64,000 bases of DNA from Paludibacteraceae bacterium (GTDB lineage: Bacteria; Bacteroidota; Bacteroidia; Bacteroidales; Paludibacteraceae), in assembly GCA_018056165.1 (NCBI GenBank), contig JAGPGD010000004.1, positions 1 through 64,000 of the forward strand, given 5' to 3'. The position numbers and the translations under genes are program-made. The first letter of the stretch is position 1; each line of letters opens with the position of its first letter. Shown in pieces: positions 1 through 9,650 of the stretch. Under the pieces are notes generated by a model, which worked only from the letters and a program-made list of their open reading frames with translations, did not search any database and was not told where the DNA came from.

Positions 1-267
1 TCAAAAATTTAAAGTAAATTAACTTGAAAGGGTCTATTTTTAGCGAAAAAACGGTCTATTTCTGCAGAAAAGCATTTAAATTTTGATTATTATTAACAAT
101 CAGAGAACGGATACCCTGCAATGTGGGCTAATACAGCAGAATTAGTTTCAAGAATGCTTGCTCCTCCACTCCAGGAAGCAGTTTGACGAAAATGGAATCA
201 ATAATGTATTGATAATCAGACGGGAAATAACTAAATTGCACTTCATTATTTCCTGTCTTTCAAATCA

Positions 268-498
268 TTAAATCAAAGTGCGAAACTTTAGTAAAATATC
301 ATTGGCATCGTCATGAGATAAAACCATTTTTCGGATATGCCAATATAAACGTTCTTGGAATTTTCTGACAACCATAGAAAATGCAGCAGCCTTTGTATTA
401 GCCTGATTCAATTGAAACATTAACTCTTCTTCGCCTGTTTCAATGTTAAGTTTTGTTGAATGGCTACCGTTGTTGTCTTTATTCTTATTTTTATTCAT
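268..498 (-). pseudogene. truncated ECF-type RNA polymerase sigma factor remnant
   Basis: The 76-residue product resembles the start of a Bacteroidota ECF sigma-70 factor. A stretch around residues 38-70 (FQERLYWHIRKMVLSHDDAND) looks like the region 2 pattern FQEKLYWHIRRMV..HDDANDVLQ. The similarity ends directly after DAND-IL, where intact family members of about 160-200 aa continue into the rest of region 2 and then region 4. The frame closes within ten codons, and I could not recover region 4 in any frame of the 267 bases downstream. I therefore call it a broken gene. It lies 25 bases from the start of the window's first intact minus-strand gene's 3' end. The assignment rests on pattern memory over a short stretch, so an unrelated small protein is possible. 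Confidence 0.5.
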
Positions 499-523
499 TT
501 TGACTGCTCAGAAATCAATTAGT

Positions 524-1480
524 TTAATTTACTTTGGTTATATTGCCATTCCCTTCGAAAAAGTTGATAATATTTTGAGCTGCAAATTTACTCATTTCAT
601 TTCGAGCTTCTAAAGTAGCAGTGCCATTATGAGGTGATAAAACGACGTTGTCTAATTCCAGCAATCCAGAAGTAATATCTGGCTCATTTTCAAATACATC
701 CAGCGCAGCCGCTGCAATCCAATGATTTTTCAGTGCTTTAAGAAGAGCTATTTCATCAACAATCGGTCCTCTTGCCGTATTGATTAAAATAGCAGTCGAT
801 TTCATCAATCGAAGTGTTTCTTCATTCATAAGATGATAAGTGTTTTCATTTAAAGGAAGATGTAATGTTACTACATCACTTTCGCTTAACAAAGTTTTCT
901 GTTCAATAAATTCTGCCTTAAATTGCTCTTCCAATGTTGGATCTAAGCGATTTCTCTGGTAATAAATAATTTTCATATCCATTGCAAGAGCACGTCGAGC
1001 AACTGCTTTGCCAATACGTCCCATTCCAATGGTCCCTAACGTTTTTCCATACAATGATTGTCCAAGATTTTCCAGTAATCCCCATTTTAATCCATTAGGG
1101 ATTCTTAATTTTCTGTCGCATTCACTAATTCTTCGTGCAGCAGCTAACATTAAACCTATGGTATGTTCTGCTGTAGGTTCTGTGACTGGATCGGGTGTAT
1201 TAGTTACTACAATTCCCTTTTTAGCAGCATATTCGACATCAACATTGTCATATCCTACTCCATAATTGGATATTATTTTTAGCCGTCCTGCAGCACCAGC
1301 ATCAATCACTTCTTTATCAACTTTGAACTGAAAAGTAGAAATAAAAGCATCAAAAGAAGGAATTATTTGAATAACTTCTTCTTTACTAAAAATATCGCTT
1401 TCAGGAAAAACCACTTCGAATTTTTCAATTAAAGAACCAAAACCTTCTAAAGGTAATTTAGTTGAAACGAGTATTCGCAT
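524..1480 (-). CDS. D-isomer-specific 2-hydroxyacid dehydrogenase (phosphoglycerate/hydroxypyruvate dehydrogenase-like)
   Basis: An NAD(P)-dependent cytosolic oxidoreductase of 318 aa, the usual length for the family. The nucleotide-binding motif GTIGMGRIGKAVARRA lies near residue 148. The catalytic triad is visible: Arg in NTARGPIVDE, Glu in DVFENEP and His in LSPHNGTAT. The family covers D-3-phosphoglycerate, glyoxylate/hydroxypyruvate and D-lactate dehydrogenases. The protein lacks the C-terminal ACT domain of long SerA enzymes, so the substrate cannot be fixed from sequence. A DUF1015 gene follows divergently; in Bacteroidota that family often sits near serine-pathway genes, which mildly favours a phosphoglycerate or hydroxypyruvate role (inference). 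The start ATG at 1480 gives a normal N terminus (MRILVSTKLP). Confidence 0.9.
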   Translation of the reverse strand: MRILVSTKLPLEGFGSLIEKFEVVFPESDIFSKEEVIQIIPSFDAFISTFQFKVDKEVIDAGAAGRLKIISNYGVGYDNVDVEYAAKKGIVVTNTPDPVTEPTAEHTIGLMLAAARRISECDRKLRIPNGLKWGLLENLGQSLYGKTLGTIGMGRIGKAVARRALAMDMKIIYYQRNRLDPTLEEQFKAEFIEQKTLLSESDVVTLHLPLNENTYHLMNEETLRLMKSTAILINTARGPIVDEIALLKALKNHWIAAAALDVFENEPDITSGLLELDNVVLSPHNGTATLEARNEMSKFAAQNIINFFEGNGNITKVN

Positions 1481-1660
1481 ATCTCTGAAATAATAAATTT
1501 AATCCTCATAGAATTCAATAAATAAGAAAAAACAAAAGTAATGAAACAACAAAAAGTGTACAATTATATTTTTCAAATTTTGAGTTTTTAGCAGACATTT
1601 GATTAAAAACAATTCAACTAAGCAAGTTTTTGTACTTTTAAAAAATTATATTTTTTTATT

Positions 1661-1668
1661 TATCTTTG
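1661..1668 (+). promoter_or_regulatory. probable -7 box of a Bacteroidota promoter
   Basis: TATCTTTG matches the TAnnTTTG -7 element and sits 37 bases before the DUF1015 start codon. I see no TTG at the expected -33 spacing, so only half of the promoter is supported. Confidence 0.4.
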
Positions 1669-1705
1669 TAAACTTATTTGCGAATTCAAATTTAACTGAT
1701 TAATT

Positions 1706-2950
1706 ATGGTAAAAGTAAAACCATTTAAAGGCATTCGTCCTCCTAAAGATTTAGTAGAAAAAGTAGCTTCTCGACCTTATGATGTATTAAATTCAGAAGA
1801 AGCCAGAGTAGAAGCTGAGGGCAATCCTATGTCATTATATCATATCATTAAACCAGAAATCGATTTTGAATGTGGAACTGATGAACATGAAGAAAAAGTG
1901 TATTTAAAGGCAGTAGAAAATTTTGCCAAATTTCGAGAAAATGGTTGGTTGCAGAAAGATAAAACAGAACATTATTATGTATATGCTCAAACAATGAATG
2001 GGCACACACAATATGGGATAGTGCTGTGTGCATACATTGATGACTACCTCACTGGAAAAATCAAAAAACACGAATTAACCCGAAAAGATAAAGAAGAAGA
2101 CCGTATGAAGCATATTCGCATGACTAATGCCAATATGGAACCAGTTTTTCTCGCTTATCCTTTTCAGCCTGAGTTAGACAAAATTGTATCTGAGGTTATT
2201 AAAAATAAACCCGAATATGATTTTAAGGCAAAAGATGGAATAATTCATAGCTTTTGGATAATCGATGATAAAGACAAGATGAAAAAAATTACAGAAATTT
2301 TCGATAATATTCCTTCACTTTATATTGCCGACGGTCATCATCGGACGGCTGCAGCAGTTGCAGTTGGAAATGAAAAAAAACAATCGAATCCTTCTCATAC
2401 AGGGAATGAAGAATATAATTACTTTATGGCTGTTTGTTTTCCTGAGAATCAATTAAGAATTATGGATTATAATCGTGTGGTAAAAGATTTGAATCATTTG
2501 ACTGATGAAGAATTCTTAAAAAAAATTTCAGAATATTTTCTGGTTGAAAAAAAAGGAAAAGAAATTTATCAGCCAAATAAATTACATAATTTTTCGTTAT
2601 ACTTAGAAGGCAACTGGTATTCTCTGACAGCTAAAGAAGGAACTTATAATGATGCTGATCCAATTGAAGGATTGGATGTTACGGTGTTGTCCCATTATAT
2701 TCTGGATAATATTTTGGATATTAAAGATTTGCGTACCGACAAACGAATTGATTTTGTAGGAGGAATTCGAGGCTTAGGAGAACTAAAAAAATTGGTCGAC
2801 AGTGGAAAAATGAAAGCAGCATTTGCCTTGTATCCAGTATCGATGAAACAATTAATAGCAATAGCCGACTCAGGAAATATCATGCCTCCCAAAACTACTT
2901 GGTTTGAGCCCAAATTACGCTCTGGATTAGTAATTCATGAGTTGGAATGA
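1706..2950 (+). CDS. DUF1015 family protein
   Basis: A 414-residue cytosolic protein of the DUF1015 family. It is recognised by the N-terminal pattern VKPFKGIRPP...VASRPYDVL and the central YIADGHHRTAAA motif near residue 210. Length is normal for the family. The biochemical function is not established. The conserved DGHHR motif suggests a metal- or phosphate-binding enzyme site, but that is inference. It is transcribed divergently from the 2-hydroxyacid dehydrogenase, and 50 bases separate it from the PorE-like gene downstream. A TAnnTTTG box precedes it. Confidence 0.9.
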   Translation: MVKVKPFKGIRPPKDLVEKVASRPYDVLNSEEARVEAEGNPMSLYHIIKPEIDFECGTDEHEEKVYLKAVENFAKFRENGWLQKDKTEHYYVYAQTMNGHTQYGIVLCAYIDDYLTGKIKKHELTRKDKEEDRMKHIRMTNANMEPVFLAYPFQPELDKIVSEVIKNKPEYDFKAKDGIIHSFWIIDDKDKMKKITEIFDNIPSLYIADGHHRTAAAVAVGNEKKQSNPSHTGNEEYNYFMAVCFPENQLRIMDYNRVVKDLNHLTDEEFLKKISEYFLVEKKGKEIYQPNKLHNFSLYLEGNWYSLTAKEGTYNDADPIEGLDVTVLSHYILDNILDIKDLRTDKRIDFVGGIRGLGELKKLVDSGKMKAAFALYPVSMKQLIAIADSGNIMPPKTTWFEPKLRSGLVIHELE

Positions 2951-3000
2951 CTTAATGAAAATTTATAAATTTCACTTTTCTCGCTTTTTAAATATTATTC

Positions 3001-4989
3001 ATGCGTTTTAGAATTTTCAGCGTCATATTGATTCTTTTAGCTTTTCTCTTACTGGAAGGATGCAATACTGCTTCAAGAATCAAGAAAGCTGATAATCGTT
3101 TTGAAATTGGAGAATATTATGCTGCTGGCGAGTTGTATAAACGTTGCTATAGCCAGCTTTCTTCTAAGGATAAACCTATGCGAGCTTATGTGGCTTTTCA
3201 GCAAGGTGAATGTTACCGATTGACAAATTATTATCGGGCTGAACAAGCTTTTGCCAATTCCATCAGAAATAATTTTTCCGACAGCATTGTTTTTTTAAGA
3301 TATGCTCAGCAATTGCACAAAAATAGGAAATATGCAGATGCTTTGAAATATTATAAAATATATCTTCAGAAAGATTCTTCCAATATTGTTGCAAAAAATG
3401 GGATTTTGGCGATAGATTCTATTGAGCAATGGAAAAATACTCCTACTCGTTATCAAATAAATTATGAAAAACAATTTAATGAACGAAAGTCTTCTTCTTT
3501 CAGCCCTTCTTTTATGAACTCTTCAAATGATGTGCTGGCGTTTACTTCTACTCGTCCGATGAATAAAAAAGCTCCTCCTAAAGCCGATCCTATTACTGGC
3601 TTACCTAAAAATAATTTATTAATAGTAAAAAAGAATGCGATCGGGAAATGGGAAAAACCTGAGTTTATCGAAGGTGAGATTAATACCTTAGATTCCGACG
3701 AAGGTGTTTGTTCCTTCAGCTCAGATGGTAAAACTATGTATTTTTCTCGAGCTCAACAATCACAAGAAAAAGATATGGGAGCTGAAATTTATTATTCTAA
3801 ACGTGCAGGTGGAAGTTGGAGCACACCTCAAAGAATTACTATCTTTAAAGATTCAAGCATTTCAGTAGCTCACCCAGCAATTGCACCCGATGGTGAAACA
3901 CTTTATTTTGTTTCTGATCATCCTTCTGGTTTTGGAGGAAAAGATATTTATCGAGCTGTTTTAGAAAGCGGCGAATGTAAATATGTAGAAAATTTAGGTC
4001 CTTCAATTAACACACCAGGAGATGAAATGTTCCCGACAATAAGAATTGATGGAACACTTTATTTTTCTTCAAATGGTCATCCTGGTTTTGGAGGGCTCGA
4101 TATTTTTAAAGCTGTACAAAACAAAGATGGTATGTGGCAAATAAAAAACATGGGGATGCCAGTCAATTCTTCTTCAGACGATTTCGGAATTACTTTTGAA
4201 GGAAATGCCGAACGAGGTTATTTTTCTTCAAACAGAAATGAAAATCGCGGTTATGACGCCATTTGGAGTTTTGAATTACCAGAAATAATTTATTTATTGG
4301 AAGGAAAAGTAGTTGATGAAAACGGACAGCCTGTCCCAGATGCAAAAATTAGAATTGTAAGTAATACAGGAGTCAATGCTTATACACAAACTAAAAAAGA
4401 CGGTTCGTATCGTTTTAAATTGGAAAAAGATGCAGAGTATGTTATGCTGGCTTCTGCACGAGGATACCTAAATCAGCAAAATAAATTGTCAACTATGGGT
4501 GTTCAAGAAAGTAAAACATATCACGTTGATTTTAAATTATATCCAATTAATAAACCCATTAAAATTGAAAATATTTTTTATGAATTTGGGAAATGGGATT
4601 TGACACCCGCTTCTGAAAAAGCCTTGCAAGAATTAGTGCAAGTATTAAAAGATAATCCAAACATTACTATTGAATTAAGTTCTCATACTGATTATGTGGG
4701 AGATAATCAATTCAATAAAATTCTTTCAGAAAAAAGAGCTCAATCTGTTGTTGATTATTTAATTAAGCATGGAATAGAAAAAGAACGATTAACAGCAGTA
4801 GGTTATGGAGAAGAACAACCCGTTGTAGTAGACGAAAATTTGGTTCAAAAATATCCATTTTTAAAACTTGGGCAACCTTTAACTGAAAGTTATATTTTGA
4901 CTTTGACACCTGAGCAACAGGAAATTGCCAATCAAATCAATCGACGAACAGAATTCAAAGTGCTTAAAACAACCTATAATTTATATTGA
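3001..4989 (+). CDS. porE: PorE-like type IX secretion lipoprotein (TPR, propeller, OmpA)
   Basis: A 662-residue outer-membrane lipoprotein. A signal peptide ends in a lipobox with Cys21 (LLLEGC). Next come TPR-like helices (about 30-140), WD40/PD40-type propeller repeats (about 160-420, with recurring motifs such as [10 protein letters not shown] and DGTLYFSSN), a carboxypeptidase-regulatory-like beta domain (about 430-510) and a C-terminal OmpA domain (about 520-655, with [10 protein letters not shown] and [13 protein letters not shown] supplying the peptidoglycan-binding Asp and Arg). This domain order and length match PorE of the Porphyromonas gingivalis type IX secretion system, which anchors the machine to peptidoglycan. 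Paralogues with the same architecture occur in Bacteroidota, so the porE name is likely rather than certain. A PorQ-type gene is at 62.8-63.8 kb. Confidence 0.8.
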   Translation: MRFRIFSVILILLAFLLLEGCNTASRIKKADNRFEIGEYYAAGELYKRCYSQLSSKDKPMRAYVAFQQGECYRLTNYYRAEQAFANSIRNNFSDSIVFLRYAQQLHKNRKYADALKYYKIYLQKDSSNIVAKNGILAIDSIEQWKNTPTRYQINYEKQFNERKSSSFSPSFMNSSNDVLAFTSTRPMNKKAPPKADPITGLPKNNLLIVKKNAIGKWEKPEFIEGEINTLDSDEGVCSFSSDGKTMYFSRAQQSQEKDMGAEIYYSKRAGGSWSTPQRITIFKDSSISVAHPAIAPDGETLYFVSDHPSGFGGKDIYRAVLESGECKYVENLGPSINTPGDEMFPTIRIDGTLYFSSNGHPGFGGLDIFKAVQNKDGMWQIKNMGMPVNSSSDDFGITFEGNAERGYFSSNRNENRGYDAIWSFELPEIIYLLEGKVVDENGQPVPDAKIRIVSNTGVNAYTQTKKDGSYRFKLEKDAEYVMLASARGYLNQQNKLSTMGVQESKTYHVDFKLYPINKPIKIENIFYEFGKWDLTPASEKALQELVQVLKDNPNITIELSSHTDYVGDNQFNKILSEKRAQSVVDYLIKHGIEKERLTAVGYGEEQPVVVDENLVQKYPFLKLGQPLTESYILTLTPEQQEIANQINRRTEFKVLKTTYNLY

Positions 4990-5018
4990 TAAAAATAAAA
5001 TATTTATTTCTTGAAAAA

Positions 5019-5813
5019 ATGAAACAATATTTACATTTATTGAATAAAGTACTTACTGAAGGGGTTTACAAAGAAGATCGAACCGGAGTAGGAACTATCA
5101 GCATTTTTGGACATCAAATGCGTTTTTTGTTAGAGGAAGGTTTTCCTTGCCTCACTACCAAAAAATTACATTTAAAATCTATTATTTATGAATTACTCTG
5201 GTTTTTAAAAGGAGACACCAATGTGAAATATCTGCAAGAAAATGGCGTGACTATCTGGGATGAATGGGCAGATAAAAATGGAGATTTAGGTCCCATTTAT
5301 GGCTACCAATGGCGTTCATGGCCTGATTATAATGGCGGATTTATCGATCAAATTTCAGAAGCAGTTAATACAATAAAAAATAACCCCAATTCTCGGAGAA
5401 TAGTTATAAGTGCCTGGAATGTGGCTCAACTTCCTCAAATGAAATTACCACCCTGTCATATACTTTTTCAATTTTATGTGGTGAATGGCACTTTAAGCTT
5501 GCAACTTTACCAGCGAAGTGCTGATATTTTTCTGGGAGTGCCTTTTAATATTGCTTCTTATTCATTATTATTAATGATGATGGCACAGGTTACAGGTTTG
5601 AAAGCAGGTGAATTTATTCATACTTTAGGTGATGCCCATATTTATCTGAATCATCTGGATCAAGTAAAATTACAATTAACTCGTATTCCTCGTCCTTTGC
5701 CCACTATGAAGATCAATCCTGATGTTAAAGATATTTTTTCGTTTCAATATTCTGATTTTGAACTTATTAATTATGATCCTTACCCTCCCATTAAAGGTGA
5801 AGTAGCAGTATAA
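5019..5813 (+). CDS. thyA: thymidylate synthase
   Basis: Converts dUMP and methylene-tetrahydrofolate to dTMP and dihydrofolate in the cytosol. With the ATG at 5019 the protein is 264 aa, the same length as the E. coli enzyme, and the nucleophile is Cys146 in [10 protein letters not shown]. Other family motifs are [17 protein letters not shown] and [14 protein letters not shown]. The reading frame is open upstream to a TTG at 4986 that overlaps the stop of the preceding gene; that would add 11 non-homologous residues, so I prefer 5019. folA follows after 129 bases from its own promoter, pairing the enzyme that makes dihydrofolate with the one that recycles it. Confidence 0.98.
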   Translation: MKQYLHLLNKVLTEGVYKEDRTGVGTISIFGHQMRFLLEEGFPCLTTKKLHLKSIIYELLWFLKGDTNVKYLQENGVTIWDEWADKNGDLGPIYGYQWRSWPDYNGGFIDQISEAVNTIKNNPNSRRIVISAWNVAQLPQMKLPPCHILFQFYVVNGTLSLQLYQRSADIFLGVPFNIASYSLLLMMMAQVTGLKAGEFIHTLGDAHIYLNHLDQVKLQLTRIPRPLPTMKINPDVKDIFSFQYSDFELINYDPYPPIKGEVAV

Positions 5814-5869
5814 AAAAGAATTGATTAATTTCTTTCCAGAAAAATCAAAAAACAATTTTTTTATAAACG

Positions 5870-5900
5870 TTGAGAACTTTCATATTTTTTAGTAACTTTG
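5870..5900 (+). promoter_or_regulatory. folA promoter, Bacteroidota type
   Basis: TTG at 5870-5872, a 20-base spacer and TAACTTTG at 5893-5900 fit the -33/-7 consensus of the Bacteroidota housekeeping sigma factor. The start codon of folA follows 42 bases later. Confidence 0.75.
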
Positions 5901-5942
5901 AAAAATTGTCTTAACGCTTATTAACATTTAAAGTGATGCATC

Positions 5943-6446
5943 ATGCCTAAAATTTCAATCATTGCTGCTGTTGCTGACAATTATGCAATTGGAAATTTGA
6001 ATAAACTTCCATGGCATTTGCCAGCAGATTTGAAATATTTTAAACAGCTTACTACAGGTCATCCTATCATTATGGGAAAACGCACATTTGATAATTTGCC
6101 AAATGGACCGCTTCCAAATAGAAAAAACATTGTTTTGACTTCTGTTATCTCCGAAGGAATCACAAAAGGATATGTAGAAGCTAATTCATTGGAAGAAGCT
6201 CTTGAGATATGCAAAAATGATGATGAAGTATTTATTATTGGTGGCGTTTCAGTATTTAAACAAGCCATTGATATCGCTGACAGAATGTACATTACGTGGG
6301 TACATGAAAATTTTAAGGCAGATGCCTTTTTCCCAGAAATTAATTTTGACGAATGGGAAGAAATATCCAGAGAAGATCACCCCGCTGATGATAAAAACCC
6401 TTACGCTTATACTTTCTCTGTTTACGAACGAAAAAAAAGAAAATAA
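5943..6446 (+). CDS. folA: dihydrofolate reductase
   Basis: NADPH-dependent reduction of dihydrofolate to tetrahydrofolate. At 167 aa it has the standard length. The N terminus (ISIIAAVADNYAIG), the LPWHLPADLKYFK segment with substrate-binding Asp29, MGKRTFDNLP and the late VFIIGGVSVFKQA motif are all typical of type I DHFR. It lies downstream of thyA with its own promoter and converges on the bactofilin gene. No trimethoprim-resistance feature can be judged from the sequence alone. Confidence 0.97.
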   Translation: MPKISIIAAVADNYAIGNLNKLPWHLPADLKYFKQLTTGHPIIMGKRTFDNLPNGPLPNRKNIVLTSVISEGITKGYVEANSLEEALEICKNDDEVFIIGGVSVFKQAIDIADRMYITWVHENFKADAFFPEINFDEWEEISREDHPADDKNPYAYTFSVYERKKRK

Positions 6447-6513
6447 TAAGATTTTCCCTTTTTATCCTATGCGTGATGGTTTTTTAATTTTAATGTAGCT
6501 GGAGAAAACTAAA

Positions 6514-6553
6514 AATCAACTAATGTAAAATGAGTATTAAACATTAGTTGATT
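6514..6553 (-). terminator. hairpin terminator that includes the bactofilin stop codon
   Basis: A perfect 13-bp inverted repeat (6514-6526 and 6541-6553) has a 14-base loop and, read on the minus strand, a following TTTTTAG tract. The promoter-proximal arm encodes the last residues of the bactofilin, and the stop codon lies at the edge of the loop. Confidence 0.65.
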
Positions 6554-6950
6554 GATATTCTGATTTTTTTACTTCTTTTGGATTTTCTTTTGTTTGTTTT
6601 TCAAGATTATTCTGCATTGAGCAGGAGCCGTTAAATATTGCATTTGGCTCTACTACCAACACTTTAGTTTTTACATCCCCCTTAACAATGGCTGTTTCTC
6701 GGAGAGTCAAAGTATCAAAAACAATAAGTTCTCCTTCCACTTTACCTAAAATTTCGGTATTGCTACAAGTAATAGAACCTTTCATAAAACCTTTTTGCCC
6801 AATAATTACTTTCCCTTTGCAAGTAATTTTTCCTTCTACTTCACCATCGATTCTAAAATCATTATCAGCAATGATTTCTCCAATAATTTTACTCCCGTTT
6901 GTTAACGAATTGTAAATAATACCTGAATTCTGAACAACTTCTTTTGCCAT
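6537..6950 (-). CDS. bactofilin-family polymer-forming cytoskeletal protein
   Basis: A 137-residue protein with the bactofilin (DUF583) beta-helix core from about residue 20 to 105. The core is made of short repeated turns rich in G and I/V, such as IDGEVEGKITCKGKVIIG and VEGELIVFDTLTLRETA. Bactofilins self-assemble into filaments at the inner membrane and help position cell-wall or surface-related proteins. A charged tail (EKQTKENPKEVKKSEYQ) follows. The frame is open upstream to 6977, but the ATG at 6950 (MAKEVVQNSG) gives the expected short N-terminal tail. The gene is convergent with folA. Confidence 0.87.
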   Translation of the reverse strand: MAKEVVQNSGIIYNSLTNGSKIIGEIIADNDFRIDGEVEGKITCKGKVIIGQKGFMKGSITCSNTEILGKVEGELIVFDTLTLRETAIVKGDVKTKVLVVEPNAIFNGSCSMQNNLEKQTKENPKEVKKSEYQSTNV

Positions 6951-6977
6951 GATTATATAATAAATTTTTTCTTTCAA

Positions 6978-7342
6978 AATTACACCATTTTTTTAGAAAA
7001 AAATTAATACTTTCCCAAATTATTTCTTTTTCTGAATGAAATAATAGTTTTTTAAAAATCTAAAATCACAACGAAAAAATTGAGTCTAAAAAAATGAGCC
7101 TACTCTTAAAAACCTATTTTGTAATTATTTCTTAAATTTAATATTGATATTCACAACTTACAACTTACAAATTACAAAACTATCAAACTAATGTTCATAA
7201 AAAAGACTGATATAGGCAAAGATAATATATTTTCTACTATCCAACAATAAAAAAGTTTATTGAATTGTTGATGATTCTTTATTATTTTTTACTCCAAAAA
7301 TTACCAAGAAGCAATTAATTTATTTAAAATATTGATTTAATT
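6978..7342. other. AT-rich intergenic stretch without a recognisable gene
   Basis: This is the space between the divergent bactofilin and proA genes, ahead of the proA promoter. It contains a degenerate run near 7154-7190 built from ACAACTT/ACAAATT-like heptads. I see no RNA gene or conserved element. Confidence 0.6.
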
Positions 7343-7373
7343 TTGTTGTTATTCTTGTTAAGTGATACTTTTG
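7343..7373 (+). promoter_or_regulatory. proA promoter, Bacteroidota type
   Basis: TTG at 7343-7345, a 20-base spacer and TACTTTTG at 7366-7373 match the -33/-7 consensus. The start codon is 47 bases further on. Confidence 0.7.
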
Positions 7374-7420
7374 TAAGATAAAATTTGCTTAAGAAATTTT
7401 ATTTTTAATTTTTTAAAATT

Positions 7421-8674
7421 ATGGATAATAACAACATAAATTGGAAAGAAGCTGCTCTAAAAGCTTCTCATACACTTCATTTTGTAAATGATAAAACCAT
7501 TCGTGATGTTTTATTGGAACTGGCAGAGGAAACCTTAAAACAAAAAAAGGAAATCTTATCAGCCAACCAAAAAGACCTGTCGGCAATGGATCGGACTAAT
7601 CCAATGTATGACAGGCTTTTATTAGATGAACAGCGTCTTGAAAATATTGCTACAGATATTCGTAATGTAGCAGCATTACCTTCTCCACTTGGAAAAATTT
7701 TAATGGAAACAATTCGTCCTAATGGGATGAAAATTTCAAAAGTAACAGTGCCCTTTGGTGTGATTGGAATCATTTACGAAGCCCGTCCCAATGTTACATT
7801 TGATGTTTTTTCACTTTGTCTTAAATCAGGAAACGTCTGTGTATTAAAAGGTGGCACAGATGCATATCATTCCAACGAAGCAATAGTAAAAATTATTCGT
7901 TCCGTACTGCAAAAATTTGATCTGGATAATCATATTGTTACCTTGCTTCCTGCCGGGCGTGAAACCACCAGTGAACTGCTGAATGCAGTAGGATATGTAG
8001 ATTTAATTATTCCGCGGGGTGGAAAAGGGTTGATCGAATTTACTCGCGAACATTCCAAAATTCCAGTAATAGAAACAGGTGCAGGTGTTTGTCATACTTA
8101 TTTTGATGAATTTGGCGAAGTAGAAAAAGGAAGTAAAATTATTTTTAATGCTAAAACCCGTCGAGTTAGCGTTTGTAATGCTCTCGACTGCCTTATTATT
8201 CATGAAAGGCGACTGAACGATCTCCCTAGTCTATGTCAAAAATTAGCAGAAAAAAATGTGATTATTTATGCAGATGCAAAAGCTTACACTTTTTTGGTAG
8301 GCAAATATCCTATCTCTTTGTTGCAAAAAGCTACTGAGGAAAGTTTTGGTACTGAATTTCTGGATTACAAAATGGCTGTTAAAACGGTAGAATCCATTCA
8401 GGAAGCTATTCAGCATATTTCAACATATGGTTCAAAGCATAGTGAATGTGTAATAAGCGAAAATAAAGAAAATATAGCTCTTTTTGACACAATGGTTGAT
8501 GCAGCTTGTGTTTATACCAATGTTTCTACAGCTTTTACTGATGGAGCTCAATTTGGATTGGGAGCAGAAATTGGCATCAGCACTCAGAAAATGCATGCCC
8601 GTGGTCCAATGGCTTTAAATGAACTATGCACTTACAAGTGGATCATTAAAGGAAACGGTCAAACACGAGAATAA
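7421..8674 (+). CDS. proA: gamma-glutamyl phosphate reductase (glutamate-5-semialdehyde dehydrogenase)
   Basis: The second step of proline synthesis: NADPH reduction of gamma-glutamyl phosphate to glutamate-5-semialdehyde. At 417 aa it is a full-length ALDH-fold enzyme. The key features are [29 protein letters not shown], the catalytic Cys252 in VSVCNALDC, and the late [17 protein letters not shown] segment. The gene stands alone here; proB and proC are not in the window. Its own promoter lies directly upstream. Confidence 0.97.
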   Translation: MDNNNINWKEAALKASHTLHFVNDKTIRDVLLELAEETLKQKKEILSANQKDLSAMDRTNPMYDRLLLDEQRLENIATDIRNVAALPSPLGKILMETIRPNGMKISKVTVPFGVIGIIYEARPNVTFDVFSLCLKSGNVCVLKGGTDAYHSNEAIVKIIRSVLQKFDLDNHIVTLLPAGRETTSELLNAVGYVDLIIPRGGKGLIEFTREHSKIPVIETGAGVCHTYFDEFGEVEKGSKIIFNAKTRRVSVCNALDCLIIHERRLNDLPSLCQKLAEKNVIIYADAKAYTFLVGKYPISLLQKATEESFGTEFLDYKMAVKTVESIQEAIQHISTYGSKHSECVISENKENIALFDTMVDAACVYTNVSTAFTDGAQFGLGAEIGISTQKMHARGPMALNELCTYKWIIKGNGQTRE

Positions 8675-8904
8675 AAAAATTGTTTTTAATTTATAGAGGT
8701 AAACTATAATTAATTAAAAGAAAAAACTTTTTTATCAACGGCTATAAAAAAAATTAACAAAGTACTGATAATCAAAAAATTAATGTGATATACTTTATAA
8801 ACAAAAAATAATTCTACTGGTTTTGATCACAATAAATCAAAAGAAATTTTAATCGAATATTATTAAAAAAATTCTTAACGATAATTTGGGATTATTCAAA
8901 TTAC

Positions 8905-9516
8905 TTATTTCAAAACCATGACAGGAATAAAAGTACATAAAAAACCAACTACGAAGCCTGCCAGAGTTTGCATTGGGGTATGGGCTTTCACTCCAATACG
9001 GGCTATTGCTGAAAGGCAAGAAATAAATAAAACCAGAATAAACAACCAAACAGGATTTATCGCAAATCGATAACAAATTCCAAAGACTCCGCCCGTAAAG
9101 CCTCCCATGCTAGTTAAATGGGCACTAATTTTCCATTTTGTATTTATAAAAGTAATGATAATAATAGAAAGTGCTGAGCCAAAGCCAATACTGGCAATAA
9201 AAAGTGGCAATCGCATAGTTCTCAATAAGAACAAACCCCAAAAGAGATAAGCCAAAAAAGAAAACAAATAAGGCAAAGTACGCTCCTCACGATTAGAAAT
9301 AAAAAGATTGCTAATTTGCTTTTTAAAATACATAATTAATACTGGAATAGAAGGAAGTAGAGCAGTAAATAAAAATGTTCCACCCACTGCATAAGCTTTC
9401 CAATAAAAAGGAAAATTATTTGCAAAAAGTGGAATCTGCATCATTAGTAACATTCCATAGGTAGGTAATAAAATAGGCTGAAATAAAATGGAAATTATTT
9501 TATAAAAAGTTTTCAT
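8905..9516 (-). CDS. PAP2-superfamily-like membrane protein with incomplete phosphatase motifs
   Basis: A 203-residue protein with about six hydrophobic segments. The arrangement recalls the PAP2 phosphatase family: NREERTLPYLF resembles the first motif, KISAHLTSMGG the second (usually SGH), and RIGVKAHTPMQTLAGF the third (usually R-x5-H-x3-D). His is retained in the third motif, but Gln replaces the usual Asp, and the second motif has SAH. Activity is therefore uncertain; it may be a lipid-phosphate-binding or diverged enzyme. It lies downstream of rpoN on the same strand, 134 bases away. Confidence 0.7.
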   Translation of the reverse strand: MKTFYKIISILFQPILLPTYGMLLMMQIPLFANNFPFYWKAYAVGGTFLFTALLPSIPVLIMYFKKQISNLFISNREERTLPYLFSFLAYLFWGLFLLRTMRLPLFIASIGFGSALSIIIITFINTKWKISAHLTSMGGFTGGVFGICYRFAINPVWLFILVLFISCLSAIARIGVKAHTPMQTLAGFVVGFLCTFIPVMVLK

Positions 9517-9650
9517 TTCAAAAAATTTATCTTGTAAAAATTCAGTTTATTAAAAAATTACTGTAATAACTTGTATTACACACATTTAACTTTTAACTCT
9601 TAACTTCAAACTCAGAATTCCAACCTCGCATCTCAAACCTCATATCTCGA

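Noticed and set aside
121-186. Short ORF starting MWANTAEL near the left edge
   Set aside because: Only 21 codons, no ribosome-binding site and no recognised family; probably decayed sequence.
4986-5018. Upstream TTG start for thyA
   Set aside because: It would add 11 residues not found in the family; the ATG at 5019 gives the standard 264-aa enzyme with Cys146.
6202-6498. 98-aa plus-strand open frame overlapping folA
   Set aside because: It lies in another frame of the well-supported folA gene and has the composition of a shadow frame.
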